Assembly (NCBI RefSeq): GCF_003044185.1
Contig: NZ_PYYB01000001.1
Span: forward strand, 186,001 to 250,000
Direction: 5' to 3'
Source: Paraconexibacter algicola
GTDB taxonomy: Bacteria; Actinomycetota; Thermoleophilia; Solirubrobacterales; Solirubrobacteraceae
Length of the DNA stretch: 64,000 nt
Numbering within the stretch: position 1 is the first letter of the stretch; every line of letters begins with the position of its first letter. A program made the position numbers and the translations under genes. The notes under the pieces are model-generated. The model saw only the letters and a list, made by a program, of their open reading frames with translations. It was not told the DNA's origin and ran no database searches. Positions 9,722 through 17,517 of the stretch are shown here, piece after piece.

Positions 9722-10084
9722 GTGGGCAAGGAGCACTCGCGCAGCTTCACGGCGTCGCTGGACATCCCGGTGACGCCGTGGGACGTCTACGAGCTGTTGG
9801 CGGACGCCGACCAGCAGACCCAGTGGCGCGACCGCTTCGCGCCCTTCCAGGACGTCACCCGGGCCGAGCCGTACACGTTGGTCGCGTACGGCAACGGCCT
9901 GGTCTTCGGCATCGAGCCGGGGCCGGAGGGGTCCGGCACCACCCTGACGGTGTCGAAGTCGTGGGAGAGCTCGGGCGCGATGGGCGCGATCGGGCTGCGC
10001 CTGTTCGGCAAGAAGGCCCAGGAGGAGGAGCTGCTCGCGCTGCTGCGCCGCGTCGAGTCGGTCCTCCTGTACGACGGGATCTAG
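9722..10084 (+). CDS. SRPBCC family protein
   Basis: 120 residues from GTG 9722. The hexamer CATACT ends 6 bases before this GTG, which is the spacing expected of a leaderless transcript and supports the start. The sequence SFTASLDIPVTPWDVYELLA followed by DADQQTQWRDRF is the characteristic opening strand and helix of the START/polyketide-cyclase fold, and the protein ends with the long C-terminal helix (EEELLALLRRVESVLL). A small hydrophobic-ligand-binding or stress-related role is possible but not shown. It converges with trkH, whose stop lies 22 bases away. Confidence 0.75.
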   Translation: MGKEHSRSFTASLDIPVTPWDVYELLADADQQTQWRDRFAPFQDVTRAEPYTLVAYGNGLVFGIEPGPEGSGTTLTVSKSWESSGAMGAIGLRLFGKKAQEEELLALLRRVESVLLYDGI

Positions 10085-10105
10085 GCGCGCCCGGCGCGGG
10101 TGTCG

Positions 10106-11593
10106 TCAGGCGACGTTGCGCCGCCAGAACGCCGGGGTGAGCAGGACGAGCACGGTCAGCACCTCGAGGCGGCCGGCGAGCATGAGGAACATGAGGACGA
10201 CGCGGGCGCCCTCGGGGATCGCCTGGAAGTTCTCGGTCGCCCCGACGTCCCCGAGCCCGGTCCCCAGCAGCGCGAGGCACGCGGCGGCGCTCGTGGCCGC
10301 GCTGAGCAGGTCGAGTCCGGCGACGAGCATCGCGAACGTCCCGGCGATCGCGACGAGGAAGTACACGACGGTGAAGCCCAGGACGGCCCGCCGGACCTCC
10401 TCGCTGAACACCTTGCCGCGCGTGCGCAGCACCTGCACGGCGCGCGGGCGCAGCTGGCGCGTGAGCTCCTGCCCGACGGTCTTGCCCAGCAGCATCGCGC
10501 GGACGACCTTGATGCCGCCGGAGGTCGAGCCCGCGCAGCCGCCGATGAACATCAGCAGCAGCAGGTGCGAGCGGGCGTAGTCGGGCCAGAGGTCGAAGTC
10601 GTCGGTGAGGAAGCCGGTGCCCGACCCGACCGACGCGACGGTGAACGCGGCGGCGCGCAGTCCGTCCCAGACGCCGTCGTACTGGTCGGCGAGCACGAGC
10701 GACGCGGTGACCGCCGCGGTGCTGCCGAGCAGGATCAGCAGGAACCCGCGGACCTCGGCGGCCTGCGGCCACAGGCTGTCGCCGCGCAGCGCCCGCCAGT
10801 AGAACGCGAAGTTGATCCCGGAGGCGATCATGAAGACGATCGCGACGAGCTCGACGGCGAGGCTGTCGAACGCGCCGATCGACGCGCTGCGGGTCGAGAA
10901 GCCCCCGGAGGAGATCGTCGTGAGGATGTGGTTGATCGCGTCGAACGGGCCCATCCCGGCGGCCCAGTAGGCCCCGAACCCGACGAGCGTCAGCCCGCCG
11001 TAGATGCCGCAGATGATCTTCGCGGTGTCCGCGATCCGCGGGGTGAGCCGCTCCGCGGTGACGCCGGAGGTCTCGGCGTGGAAGATCCGCTGGGTCGCGA
11101 GACCGGCGGCGGGCGCGATCGCGACGACGAGCACGACGATGCCGACGCCGCCGAGCCACTGGGAGAGGCTGCGCCACAGCAGGATCGACTCGGGGGCGGC
11201 CTCGACGTCGACGAGGGTGGAGCCGGTGGTGGTGAACCCGGCCATGCTCTCGAAGAGGCCGTCGACGAGCCGCGGGAGCGTGCCCTCGAGCAGGAACGGC
11301 GCCGCGCCCGCCGCGCCGGCGGCGAGCCACGCGAGCGTCACGGCGAGGAAGCCGTCGCGGGCGCGCAGCGGCACGGTCCGGGTCCGGCGCGCCGCGAGGA
11401 AGCCGAGCCCGGCGAGCGGCAGCAGCACGGCGGCGGGCACCAGGAACGAGCTCGTGGTCCCGTCGTCGTGCGCGACCGCGTGCAGCGCGCAGACGAGCAT
11501 GCCGAGCGCGAGCGCCCCGAGCACGCCGGAGACGACCGGCAGGATCAGGCCCCAGTTGAACCCGGGTCCGACGCGCAGCACCGGACCGCTCAC
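10106..11593 (-). CDS. trkH: TrkH/KtrB-type potassium transporter membrane subunit
   Basis: 495 residues with about ten membrane-spanning segments. The four pore loops with selectivity-filter glycines are visible: FTTTGST, TTISSGGFST, ASVGSGTGF and LLGTGLGDVG. This matches the four-fold M-P-M architecture of TrkH/KtrB. The protein forms the K+-translocating pore in the cytoplasmic membrane and is gated by the cytoplasmic TrkA ring encoded immediately upstream. The start ATG overlaps the trkA stop by four bases (ATGA), indicating translational coupling and matched stoichiometry. Length is normal for the family. Confidence 0.95.
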   Translation of the reverse strand: MSGPVLRVGPGFNWGLILPVVSGVLGALALGMLVCALHAVAHDDGTTSSFLVPAAVLLPLAGLGFLAARRTRTVPLRARDGFLAVTLAWLAAGAAGAAPFLLEGTLPRLVDGLFESMAGFTTTGSTLVDVEAAPESILLWRSLSQWLGGVGIVVLVVAIAPAAGLATQRIFHAETSGVTAERLTPRIADTAKIICGIYGGLTLVGFGAYWAAGMGPFDAINHILTTISSGGFSTRSASIGAFDSLAVELVAIVFMIASGINFAFYWRALRGDSLWPQAAEVRGFLLILLGSTAAVTASLVLADQYDGVWDGLRAAAFTVASVGSGTGFLTDDFDLWPDYARSHLLLLMFIGGCAGSTSGGIKVVRAMLLGKTVGQELTRQLRPRAVQVLRTRGKVFSEEVRRAVLGFTVVYFLVAIAGTFAMLVAGLDLLSAATSAAACLALLGTGLGDVGATENFQAIPEGARVVLMFLMLAGRLEVLTVLVLLTPAFWRRNVA

Positions 11594-12927
11594 GCGTCAA
11601 ACGCGGCGGCGATCGCGCTGGTGCCGCGCCGCGCGTTGAAGGTGATGACGCGGTCCCCGGCCTGGACGGCCTCGCAGTCGGCGGGGAAGAGGACCCGGTC
11701 GCGGCGCACGACCGCGGCGACGCGCGTGGTGGCGAGCGACTCCGCGGCCTTGATCGACTTGCCGTCCGCCTTGCAGCCCGCGTCGACGGTGACGTCGGTC
11801 AGCTCGCCGCCGCCGAGCAGCAGGTGGATCGCCTCGACGTTGTCGCCGCGCACCACCCGCAGGATCGCCTCGGCGGTGACGAGGCGCGGGGAGAACCCGG
11901 CGTCGATGTGGAGCGCGTCGACGAGCGGCGTGTACTCCTCGCGCGAGACGACCGCGAGGCTGAGGCCGGCGCCGAGCTGCTTGGCGTTCAGCGCCGCGAG
12001 GAGGTTCGCGCGGTCGTCGCCCGCCGCGGCGACGAACGCGCCGGCCTGGTCGACGCCGTGGGCGAGCAGCGCGTCCTTGCCGATGCCCTCCTCGTGCAGG
12101 ACGGTCGCGCGCCGCAGCACCTCGGCGACCTCGCGCGCGCGCTCGATCTCGCTCTCCATGACCGTCACGTCGAACTTGCCGGTCGCCTCCAGGCGCTTGG
12201 CGAGCGGCAGCCCGATGCGGCCGCCGCCGAAGATCACGACGTCCCGGACCTGCCGGGTGTGCCCGGCGATGTGGCTGACCACGGAGCCGATGTCCTCGCG
12301 CGCCGCGGCGACGATGATGTGGTCGCCGGCGCGCGGGCGCAGGCCCGGCTCGGCGGCGACGACGCGGGTGTCGCGGATCAGCCCGACGATCTGGTGCGGG
12401 AGGGCGGCGCGGCGCTCGCGGATCGCGCGGCCGATGAGCGGCGAGCGATCGCTGACGACGCACTCCGCGACGGCGACGCGACCGTTGCCGAAGTGCTCGA
12501 CGTGCACGGCGCCGGGGAGCAGGATCGCCTCCGCGAGGTCCTCGGCGGTCGCGCGCTCCGGGTGGATGACGAAGTCGATCCCGAGCACGTCGCGCGCGAA
12601 GCCCTCGTCCTCCCCGAAGTAGTCGGGGTCACGGACGCGCGCCACGGTCTTGCCGGCCCCGAGCTGGTGGGCCGCGAGCGCGGTGATGACGTTGCTCTCG
12701 TCGCTGGCGGTGACCGCGACGACGAGGTCGGCGTCGTCGGCCCCGACCTCCTTGAGGAAGCGTGGGGAGGCGCCGTTGCCGAGCACCACGAGCGCGTCGA
12801 GCTCGGACTGCAGGGCCTCGGCCCGGCCGGGGTCCTGCTCGACGACGGTGACCGCGTGGCGCTCGGCGCTGAGGGTGCGGGCGACGTGCAGCCCGACCTC
12901 CCCCAGCCCGACGACGATGACCTTCAC
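11590..12927 (-). CDS. trkA: TrkA potassium-uptake regulatory subunit (duplicated RCK domains)
   Basis: 445 residues from GTG 12927. There are two tandem RCK units, each with a Rossmann NAD-binding domain and a TrkA_C domain. The first opens MKVIVVGLGEVGLHVARTLS with the acidic residue of EQDPGRAE, and the second opens VVIFGGGRIGLPLAKRLE. TrkA_C segments lie near residues 140-220 and 360-440. The protein binds nucleotide and gates TrkH. The gene starts 4 bases after the FKBP stop and overlaps trkH by 4 bases, so the order is FKBP-trkA-trkH on the minus strand. Confidence 0.95.
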   Translation of the reverse strand: MKVIVVGLGEVGLHVARTLSAERHAVTVVEQDPGRAEALQSELDALVVLGNGASPRFLKEVGADDADLVVAVTASDESNVITALAAHQLGAGKTVARVRDPDYFGEDEGFARDVLGIDFVIHPERATAEDLAEAILLPGAVHVEHFGNGRVAVAECVVSDRSPLIGRAIRERRAALPHQIVGLIRDTRVVAAEPGLRPRAGDHIIVAAAREDIGSVVSHIAGHTRQVRDVVIFGGGRIGLPLAKRLEATGKFDVTVMESEIERAREVAEVLRRATVLHEEGIGKDALLAHGVDQAGAFVAAAGDDRANLLAALNAKQLGAGLSLAVVSREEYTPLVDALHIDAGFSPRLVTAEAILRVVRGDNVEAIHLLLGGGELTDVTVDAGCKADGKSIKAAESLATTRVAAVVRRDRVLFPADCEAVQAGDRVITFNARRGTSAIAAAFDA

Positions 12928-12931
12928 GGGA

Positions 12932-13312
12932 TCAGCGGACGCCGATCAGGTCGACGACGAAGACGAGCGTCTCGTCCGGCCCGATCACCCCGCCGGCGCC
13001 GCGCTTGCCGTAGGCGAGCATCGGCGGGATCGTGATGCGGCGGCGGCCCCCGACCTTCATGCCGGCGACGCCCTGGTCCCAGCCCTGGATGACCTGGCCG
13101 CGACCGAGCGGGAACTTGAACGTGTCGCCGCGGTCCCAGGACGCGTCGAACTGGCGGCCGGTGCTCCAGGACACGCCGACGTAGTGGACCTCGACGACCT
13201 TCCCGGCGACCGCCTCGTCGCCGTCGCCGACGACCAGGTCCTCGAGCTCGAGCTGGTAGGACGGGTCGGTCCCGACGGGGACCTCGACGACGGGCTTCTC
13301 GCTGGATGACAT
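12932..13312 (-). CDS. FKBP-type peptidyl-prolyl cis-trans isomerase
   Basis: 126 residues from ATG 13312. The FKBP fold is clear: VVEVHYVGVSWSTGRQFDAS, FPLGRGQVIQGWDQGVAGMK, GGRRRITIPPMLAYG and a final TLVFVVDLIGV strand. The aromatic and Asp ligand-pocket residues (Y, F, D, W of QGWDQG) are kept, so it is probably active in proline isomerisation in the cytoplasm; there is no signal peptide. It is the first gene of an apparent operon with trkA and trkH. Longer in-frame upstream sequence exists but is Arg-rich and would overlap the divergent lipoprotein gene, so the shorter start is chosen. Confidence 0.93.
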   Translation of the reverse strand: MSSSEKPVVEVPVGTDPSYQLELEDLVVGDGDEAVAGKVVEVHYVGVSWSTGRQFDASWDRGDTFKFPLGRGQVIQGWDQGVAGMKVGGRRRITIPPMLAYGKRGAGGVIGPDETLVFVVDLIGVR

Positions 13313-13352
13313 GCGCCGGGACGCTACCGGGTCGCGCGCGATACTCCCTGCG

Positions 13353-14315
13353 GTGCACCGTCCCGCCCTCCTCGCCGTCCTGCTGCTGCTCGCCGGGTGC
13401 GGCGGCTCCGACGCGCCCGTCGCACCCCCGGCGGCGCCGGCCCCGGCCGCGTCGGCGACCGCCACCCCCGCCCCAACCGCGACCGCGACCCCGCGCCCGC
13501 CCGCGCGCCCGGCGCTGTGCCGGGCCACGCGCGGGATCGAGATGGGCACGCTGGTCGACGCCGCCCTCGACGAGGTCAGCGGCCTCGTGTACCGCGGCAC
13601 CCGCTACTGGGCCGTCGAGGACTCCGGCGGCCCCGCCTCCCTGTTCGCGCTCTCCGGGGACGGCGTCCCGTTCGGGACGATGGCCCTCGCCGGCGCGGCG
13701 AACGTCGACTGGGAGGACCTCGCCGCCGGCCCGGGACCGGACAGCGTGCCGTCGCTGTACGTCGGTGACATCGGCGACAACGGCGCGGTCCGGTCCGACG
13801 GCGTGCAGGTCTACCGGGTGCCGACGCCGCCCGCGGGCGCGATCCCCGGCAGCGCCCCGGCGGCGGCGCTCACGCTGCGCTACCCCGACGGGCCGCAGGA
13901 CGCCGAGGCGCTGCTCGTCGACCCGGTCCGGGACGAGCTGGTCGTGGTGACGAAGCGGGCGCTGGGTGCGCGCGTCTACCGAGGCGGGCCGCAGTCGGCG
14001 CTCGCCGCCCCGGGGTCGACGGTGGCGCTGCAGGACCGCCGCCGCGTCGACCTGGGCATCGTCACCGCCGGTGACGTCTCGCCCGACGGCCGGCTCGTCG
14101 CCCTGCGGTCCTACGGCACGCTGGCGGTCTGGCGGCGCCGCGGCGACGAGCCGCTGACCGCGACGCTCGCGCGGGCCGCGACGTGCCGCGCGCCGGCGGA
14201 CCTCTCGGTCGAGGGGCAGGGCGAGACGCTCGCGCTGCTGCGCGAGGGCCGCGCGGCCGTCACGCTCCCGGAGGGCGCGGGCGCGACCTTCCGGATCTAC
14301 GAGCCGCCGCGCTGA
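13353..14315 (+). CDS. Lipoprotein, probable beta-propeller-like extracytoplasmic protein
   Basis: 320 residues from GTG 13353, with GATACT ending 7 bases upstream (leaderless-type promoter). The N-terminus is a lipoprotein signal: hydrophobic stretch, then LLLLAGC with the lipobox Cys near residue 17, followed by an Ala/Pro/Thr linker to about residue 55. The rest has repeated strand motifs (YWAVEDSGG, SLYVGDIGDNG, ALLVDPVRDELVVVTKR, GDVSPDGRLVALRSYG) typical of beta-propeller proteins. A function such as ligand binding or phosphodiesterase-like hydrolysis cannot be assigned. It is divergent from the FKBP gene across 40 bases. Confidence 0.75.
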   Translation: MHRPALLAVLLLLAGCGGSDAPVAPPAAPAPAASATATPAPTATATPRPPARPALCRATRGIEMGTLVDAALDEVSGLVYRGTRYWAVEDSGGPASLFALSGDGVPFGTMALAGAANVDWEDLAAGPGPDSVPSLYVGDIGDNGAVRSDGVQVYRVPTPPAGAIPGSAPAAALTLRYPDGPQDAEALLVDPVRDELVVVTKRALGARVYRGGPQSALAAPGSTVALQDRRRVDLGIVTAGDVSPDGRLVALRSYGTLAVWRRRGDEPLTATLARAATCRAPADLSVEGQGETLALLREGRAAVTLPEGAGATFRIYEPPR

Positions 14316-14319
14316 CCGC

Positions 14320-14335
14320 GGGCCGCGCGCGGCCC
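14320..14335. terminator. 16-bp GC palindrome between convergent genes
   Basis: GGGCCGCGCGCGGCCC is a perfect self-complementary stretch five bases after the lipoprotein stop and before the convergent gene ending at 14406. It lacks a T tract. In this GC-rich background it is probably a bidirectional termination hairpin. Confidence 0.45.
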
Positions 14336-14405
14336 CTCGGCGGCGGATCCGCTCGCAGTCGCGGGCCCGGTCGCCGGGGCCGAGGATGGCCCGGCGTGCC
14401 GCGCC

Positions 14406-15065
14406 TCAGACCTTGCGCGCGCGTTCGGCGTCGGCCGTCTTCACGAGGTACCGCGCGACCTTGAGCGTCACGGCGCGGGCGCGCGCGTGGTCGATGTCGA
14501 GGCCGTCGTCGGCGACCGCGTCCTGGGCCTTCGCGACGAGCCCGTCGCGCAGGCGGTTGGTGGCGCGCAGGACCCCGGGCGCCTCGCGCCGGGCCCACGC
14601 GGCGAGGTCGCCGTCCTCGAGCTTCTCGAGCACCGCCCAGCCGTCGAGGACCGACGCGATCTCGCGGTGCGTGCGCAGCGCGATGTCCGCGACCCGCTGG
14701 TCGTCGTTGCCGGCGAGCGCGCGGCGCTGGTCGTCGATCCCCAGGCGCAGGTCACCGACCATCCGGCCGGCGGCGCGCAGGTCCGTGACCGACCGCGCGC
14801 CGTCGAGCAGGTCCATCGCGGCGTCCATGCTGCGCGCGTCCTTCGCGAGCTCCCCGCTCGCGGCGCCCGCGCCGGAGCCGGCGCCGAGGTCCAGGGCACC
14901 GGCGACGCTGGCCCAGGTCGCCACGAGCAGGCCGACGATCAGGGTGAGGAGCAGCGCGTTGCCGACCCGTCGTGCCCGCGGCGTCCCGGCGGTCGGCGCC
15001 GTGGCGGCGTCGCCGTCGGCGGCCGGCGGGGAGGCCTGGGTGGTCGGCTGCTCGGGCACGACCAC
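14406..15065 (-). CDS. Hypothetical single-pass membrane protein with helical extracytoplasmic domain
   Basis: 219 residues, family not recognised. An Ala/Pro/Thr-rich N-terminus of about 32 residues precedes one hydrophobic span (NALLLTLIVGLLVATWASVA, about residues 36-57). The remaining 150 residues are predicted to be almost entirely alpha-helical and charged, with repeated heptad-like spacing (MDAAMDLLDGARSVTDLRAA, LRDGLVAKAQDAV). This resembles the periplasmic sensor or coiled-coil part of envelope proteins but has no recognisable signalling domain. The flanking crotonase gene is on the same strand and ends 56 bases upstream of this start. Confidence 0.6.
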   Translation of the reverse strand: MVVPEQPTTQASPPAADGDAATAPTAGTPRARRVGNALLLTLIVGLLVATWASVAGALDLGAGSGAGAASGELAKDARSMDAAMDLLDGARSVTDLRAAGRMVGDLRLGIDDQRRALAGNDDQRVADIALRTHREIASVLDGWAVLEKLEDGDLAAWARREAPGVLRATNRLRDGLVAKAQDAVADDGLDIDHARARAVTLKVARYLVKTADAERARKV

Positions 15066-15121
15066 CGTCTACCCTCCACGGGCGCACGGCAACCCTCGTC
15101 GCGGTTCGACGGTGCGCCGAA

Positions 15122-16024
15122 CTACGGCTCGATGACGTTTCCGGGGTCGGGCTGCTCCGACGGCGGCGCCTGGGAGTAGTCGCTGAACGCCCCGTCGCGC
15201 TCTTGCACGACCGCGCCGACCCCCTCCTCCTGCGCGAGCGCGACGAAGCGGCGCGCGTCCGGGGTGTTGCGCATCAGCCCGTCGAGGATCGGGCCGAGCG
15301 TCTGCGTCGAGGCGAGCCCCATCTGCTCGTAGGCGTGGTTGACCACGAGCTTCTGCGCGGCCAGCTGCGAGGACGGGATCGACGCGAGCTGCGCGGCGCG
15401 CCGGGCGACCGTCGCCTCGAGCTCGGCGAACGGGACCGCCTCGTTGACCAGCCCGGCGTCGGCGGCCTCGCGGCCCGACAGGGCGCGGCCGAGCAGCGCG
15501 TGCTCCTTGGCCTTGGCGAGCCCGAGGCGGTAGATCCACATGCCGCTGAGCGCGGCACCCCACATGCGCGAGTACGGGGTCCCGATCCGCGCGTCCTCGC
15601 TGGCGATGACGAGGTCGCCGCAGAGCGCGAAGTCGCTGCCGCCGCCGACGCACCAGCCGTGGACCTGGACGATCACGGGCTTCGGGGTGCGCCAGACGCT
15701 CATGAACTTCTGGGTCGGGGCGTGCAGCTGGCTCGTCGCGAACGCGAAGTCCTTGCCGGGGTCCCAGGCGCCGTCGGTCGTGATCTGCTCGTCCCAGTGG
15801 TGGAAGCCGCCGCCGAAGTCGTAGCCGGCGCAGAACGAGCGGCCGATCCCGCGGACCACGAGCACCTTCACGTCGGGGTCGTGCGAGGCGCGGGTGACCG
15901 CGTCCTGGACCTCGTCGGGCATCGGCGGGACGATCGTGTTGAGCCGGTCCGGCCGGTTGAGCGAGACGGTCGCGACGCGGGTCTGCGGGTCGACCGCGTA
16001 GAGGATCGTCTCGTAGGCGCTCAT
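15122..16024 (-). CDS. Crotonase / enoyl-CoA hydratase family protein
   Basis: 300 residues from ATG 16024. Crotonase hallmarks are present: [13 protein letters not shown], the oxyanion-hole segments SFCAGYDF and [20 protein letters not shown], and the C-terminal helices. The first catalytic Glu of classical hydratases (PE in the FGxPE motif) is replaced here ([10 protein letters not shown]), while the second (AKEHALLG) is kept. True hydratase activity is therefore uncertain; an isomerase, hydrolase or other CoA reaction is possible. The start overlaps the RNase H stop as ATGA, an unusual pairing. A longer open frame continues upstream through other genes and is not the real start. Confidence 0.85.
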   Translation of the reverse strand: MSAYETILYAVDPQTRVATVSLNRPDRLNTIVPPMPDEVQDAVTRASHDPDVKVLVVRGIGRSFCAGYDFGGGFHHWDEQITTDGAWDPGKDFAFATSQLHAPTQKFMSVWRTPKPVIVQVHGWCVGGGSDFALCGDLVIASEDARIGTPYSRMWGAALSGMWIYRLGLAKAKEHALLGRALSGREAADAGLVNEAVPFAELEATVARRAAQLASIPSSQLAAQKLVVNHAYEQMGLASTQTLGPILDGLMRNTPDARRFVALAQEEGVGAVVQERDGAFSDYSQAPPSEQPDPGNVIEP

Positions 16025-16521
16025 CGCACCGCGGCCTCCGCGGCGGCGACGGCGAGCTGGTCGGCGCGCTCGTTGAGCTCGGTGCCGACGTGGCCCTTGA
16101 CCCAGTGCCAGCGCACCTGCTCGTGACGCCCGACCTCCGCGTCGAGCGCCTCCCACAGCTCCTTGTTCTTCACGGGCGCCCCGCCGGCCGTCTTCCAGCC
16201 CTTGCGCTTCCAGCCGTGGATCCACGAGGTGATCCCGTCCAGCAGGTAGCGGGAGTCGGTGACGACGCACGCCCGCGAGCCCGGCGGCAGCGACCGCAGG
16301 CCCTCGAGCGCCGCGCTCATCTCCATGATGTTGTTCGTGGTGTGGGCGAGGCCGCCACTGTGCTCCTCGACCTCCCCGTCGGGCCAGACGACGAGCGCCG
16401 CCCAGCCGCCGGGTCCCGGGTTGCCCTGGCAGGCCCCGTCGGTCCAGATCAGCACCTCGCCCTCCTGGGGCTCGGGCATGGTCCCGGGGAGCTTCGCGGC
16501 ACGGCGTCGGGGAGCAGGCAT
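16021..16521 (-). CDS. rnhA: Ribonuclease HI
   Basis: 166 residues from ATG 16521. Catalytic acids are in place: [16 protein letters not shown] (Asp), [13 protein letters not shown] (Glu), [12 protein letters not shown] (Asp) and the final NERADQLA (Asp), plus the basic handle near [20 protein letters not shown]. It degrades RNA in RNA-DNA hybrids in the cytoplasm. The chosen start is supported by TATGGT ending 7 bases upstream, the leaderless geometry seen elsewhere in the window. An internal ATG at 16479 would also give a complete enzyme. Its stop overlaps the start of the crotonase gene by four bases. It is divergent from the acetyltransferase across only 21 bases. Confidence 0.92.
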   Translation of the reverse strand: MPAPRRRAAKLPGTMPEPQEGEVLIWTDGACQGNPGPGGWAALVVWPDGEVEEHSGGLAHTTNNIMEMSAALEGLRSLPPGSRACVVTDSRYLLDGITSWIHGWKRKGWKTAGGAPVKNKELWEALDAEVGRHEQVRWHWVKGHVGTELNERADQLAVAAAEAAVR

Positions 16522-16528
16522 CGCGCGG

Positions 16529-16536
16529 ACCATAAT
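16529..16536. promoter_or_regulatory. Overlapping divergent -10 elements (bidirectional promoter)
   Basis: In the 21 bases between the RNase H start (16521, minus) and the acetyltransferase start (16543, plus), a near-palindromic CCATAATGG core provides a minus-strand -10 (TATGGT, 16534 to 16529) and a plus-strand -10 (CATAAT, 16531-16536). Each lies 6-7 bases from its start codon. Both transcripts would be leaderless and compete for one site. Confidence 0.5.
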
Positions 16537-16542
16537 GGGCGG

Positions 16543-17127
16543 GTGCTCCGCCACGCCGATCCCGGCCGCGACGGCGCCGCGTGCGCCGCGATCTACCGCC
16601 CGTACGTCGAGGACGGCGTCGCCTCGTTCGAGCTGACCGCCCCGGACGCCGGGACGATGGCGGCGCGGATCCGCACGTGCGCGGCCTCGCACGCGTTCCT
16701 CGTCGCCGAGCGCGGGGGCGGGGTCGTGGGCTTCGCCTACGCCGCCGCGCACCGGGAGCGCGCCGCGTACCGCTGGTCGTGCGACGTGAGCGTGTACCTC
16801 GACGCCGCCGTCCACCGCCAGGGGGTCGGGCGGGAGCTGTACACCGGGCTCCTGTCGCTGCTGCGCCGCCAGGGCCTGTACCGGGTCCACGCGGGGATCG
16901 CGCTGCCGAACGCGGCGAGCGTCGGGCTGCACGAGGCGTTCGGCTTCCGCGCGGTCGGGACCTACGCCGGGGTCGGCTACAAGCACGGCGCCTGGCGGGA
17001 CGTCCTGTGGCTGCAGCTCGACCTCCGACCGGACGCCCCACGGACCGCCGCGCCCGCCGAGCCGCTCGGTCCCCAGCGACTCCCCGGGCCCTCAGGAAAC
17101 TCTGAGGTGGCGGATACGTCGCCTTGA
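16543..17127 (+). CDS. GNAT N-acetyltransferase, phosphinothricin acetyltransferase-like
   Basis: 194 residues from GTG 16543. The GNAT pattern matches the Pat/Bar branch: [40 protein letters not shown], the acetyl-CoA loop [13 protein letters not shown] (Q/RxxGxG/A), and [20 protein letters not shown] followed by [16 protein letters not shown]. Such enzymes acetylate amino groups of small metabolites or toxins such as methionine sulfoximine and phosphinothricin, using acetyl-CoA. The last 30 residues are a Pro/Ala extension beyond the usual domain. Substrate is unproven. Confidence 0.88.
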   Translation: MLRHADPGRDGAACAAIYRPYVEDGVASFELTAPDAGTMAARIRTCAASHAFLVAERGGGVVGFAYAAAHRERAAYRWSCDVSVYLDAAVHRQGVGRELYTGLLSLLRRQGLYRVHAGIALPNAASVGLHEAFGFRAVGTYAGVGYKHGAWRDVLWLQLDLRPDAPRTAAPAEPLGPQRLPGPSGNSEVADTSP

Positions 17128-17151
17128 GGTTCGGGGTGGAGGATCCGGCCC

Positions 17152-17397
17152 ATGCTCTCCCTCTCTCCCGTCCAGCCCCTCCCCCTCGAGCACCGCGAGA
17201 CGCTCGCCGAGACCGCCGCGCAGGCGGCCGGCGGCGGCGCCGTCGTGGGGCTCGTCCAACTCGCCGACGGTCGCACGTGGCACGCGACCGTGGTGACTGC
17301 TGACGGCATCGTCGACGTCCGCCTGGACCCGACGGTGCGGTCGGCGGTGGTGGTGCCCAGACCCGGCGAGGTCTCCGGGCACCGCGACGCGGCCTGA
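17152..17397 (+). CDS. Small hypothetical protein
   Basis: 81 residues from ATG 17152, with GGAGG about 8 bases upstream. No family recognised. The sequence is acidic to neutral with a likely helix (ETLAETAAQAAGG) followed by alternating beta strands (AVVGLVQLADGRTWHATVVT, GIVDVRLD), which looks like a small alpha/beta or SH3-like domain. It follows the acetyltransferase after 24 bases and is followed by a strong hairpin terminator, so it may be the last gene of that unit. Confidence 0.5.
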   Translation: MLSLSPVQPLPLEHRETLAETAAQAAGGGAVVGLVQLADGRTWHATVVTADGIVDVRLDPTVRSAVVVPRPGEVSGHRDAA

Positions 17398-17456
17398 CTC
17401 CCGGCGGGGCAGCGGCTGGTCCCCCTGCCCCACGGCCGCGTCCCTGTGGACGCACG

Positions 17457-17491
17457 ACGGCCCCCGGCGCGCTGAGGCGTCCGGGGGCCGT
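17457..17491. terminator. 11-bp stem hairpin terminator between convergent genes
   Basis: ACGGCCCCCGG (17457-17467) pairs perfectly with CCGGGGGCCGT (17481-17491) around a 13-base loop, and the right arm runs into TTCG. It lies between the plus gene ending at 17397 and the minus gene ending at 17518, so it can serve both. Confidence 0.7.
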
Positions 17492-17517
17492 TCGCGTTGC
17501 GGCGGATGGAGCGGGTG

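Noticed and set aside
10100-12622. An 840-codon plus-strand frame opposite trkH and trkA.
   Set aside because: No recognisable domain; trkA/trkH on the minus strand are unambiguous.
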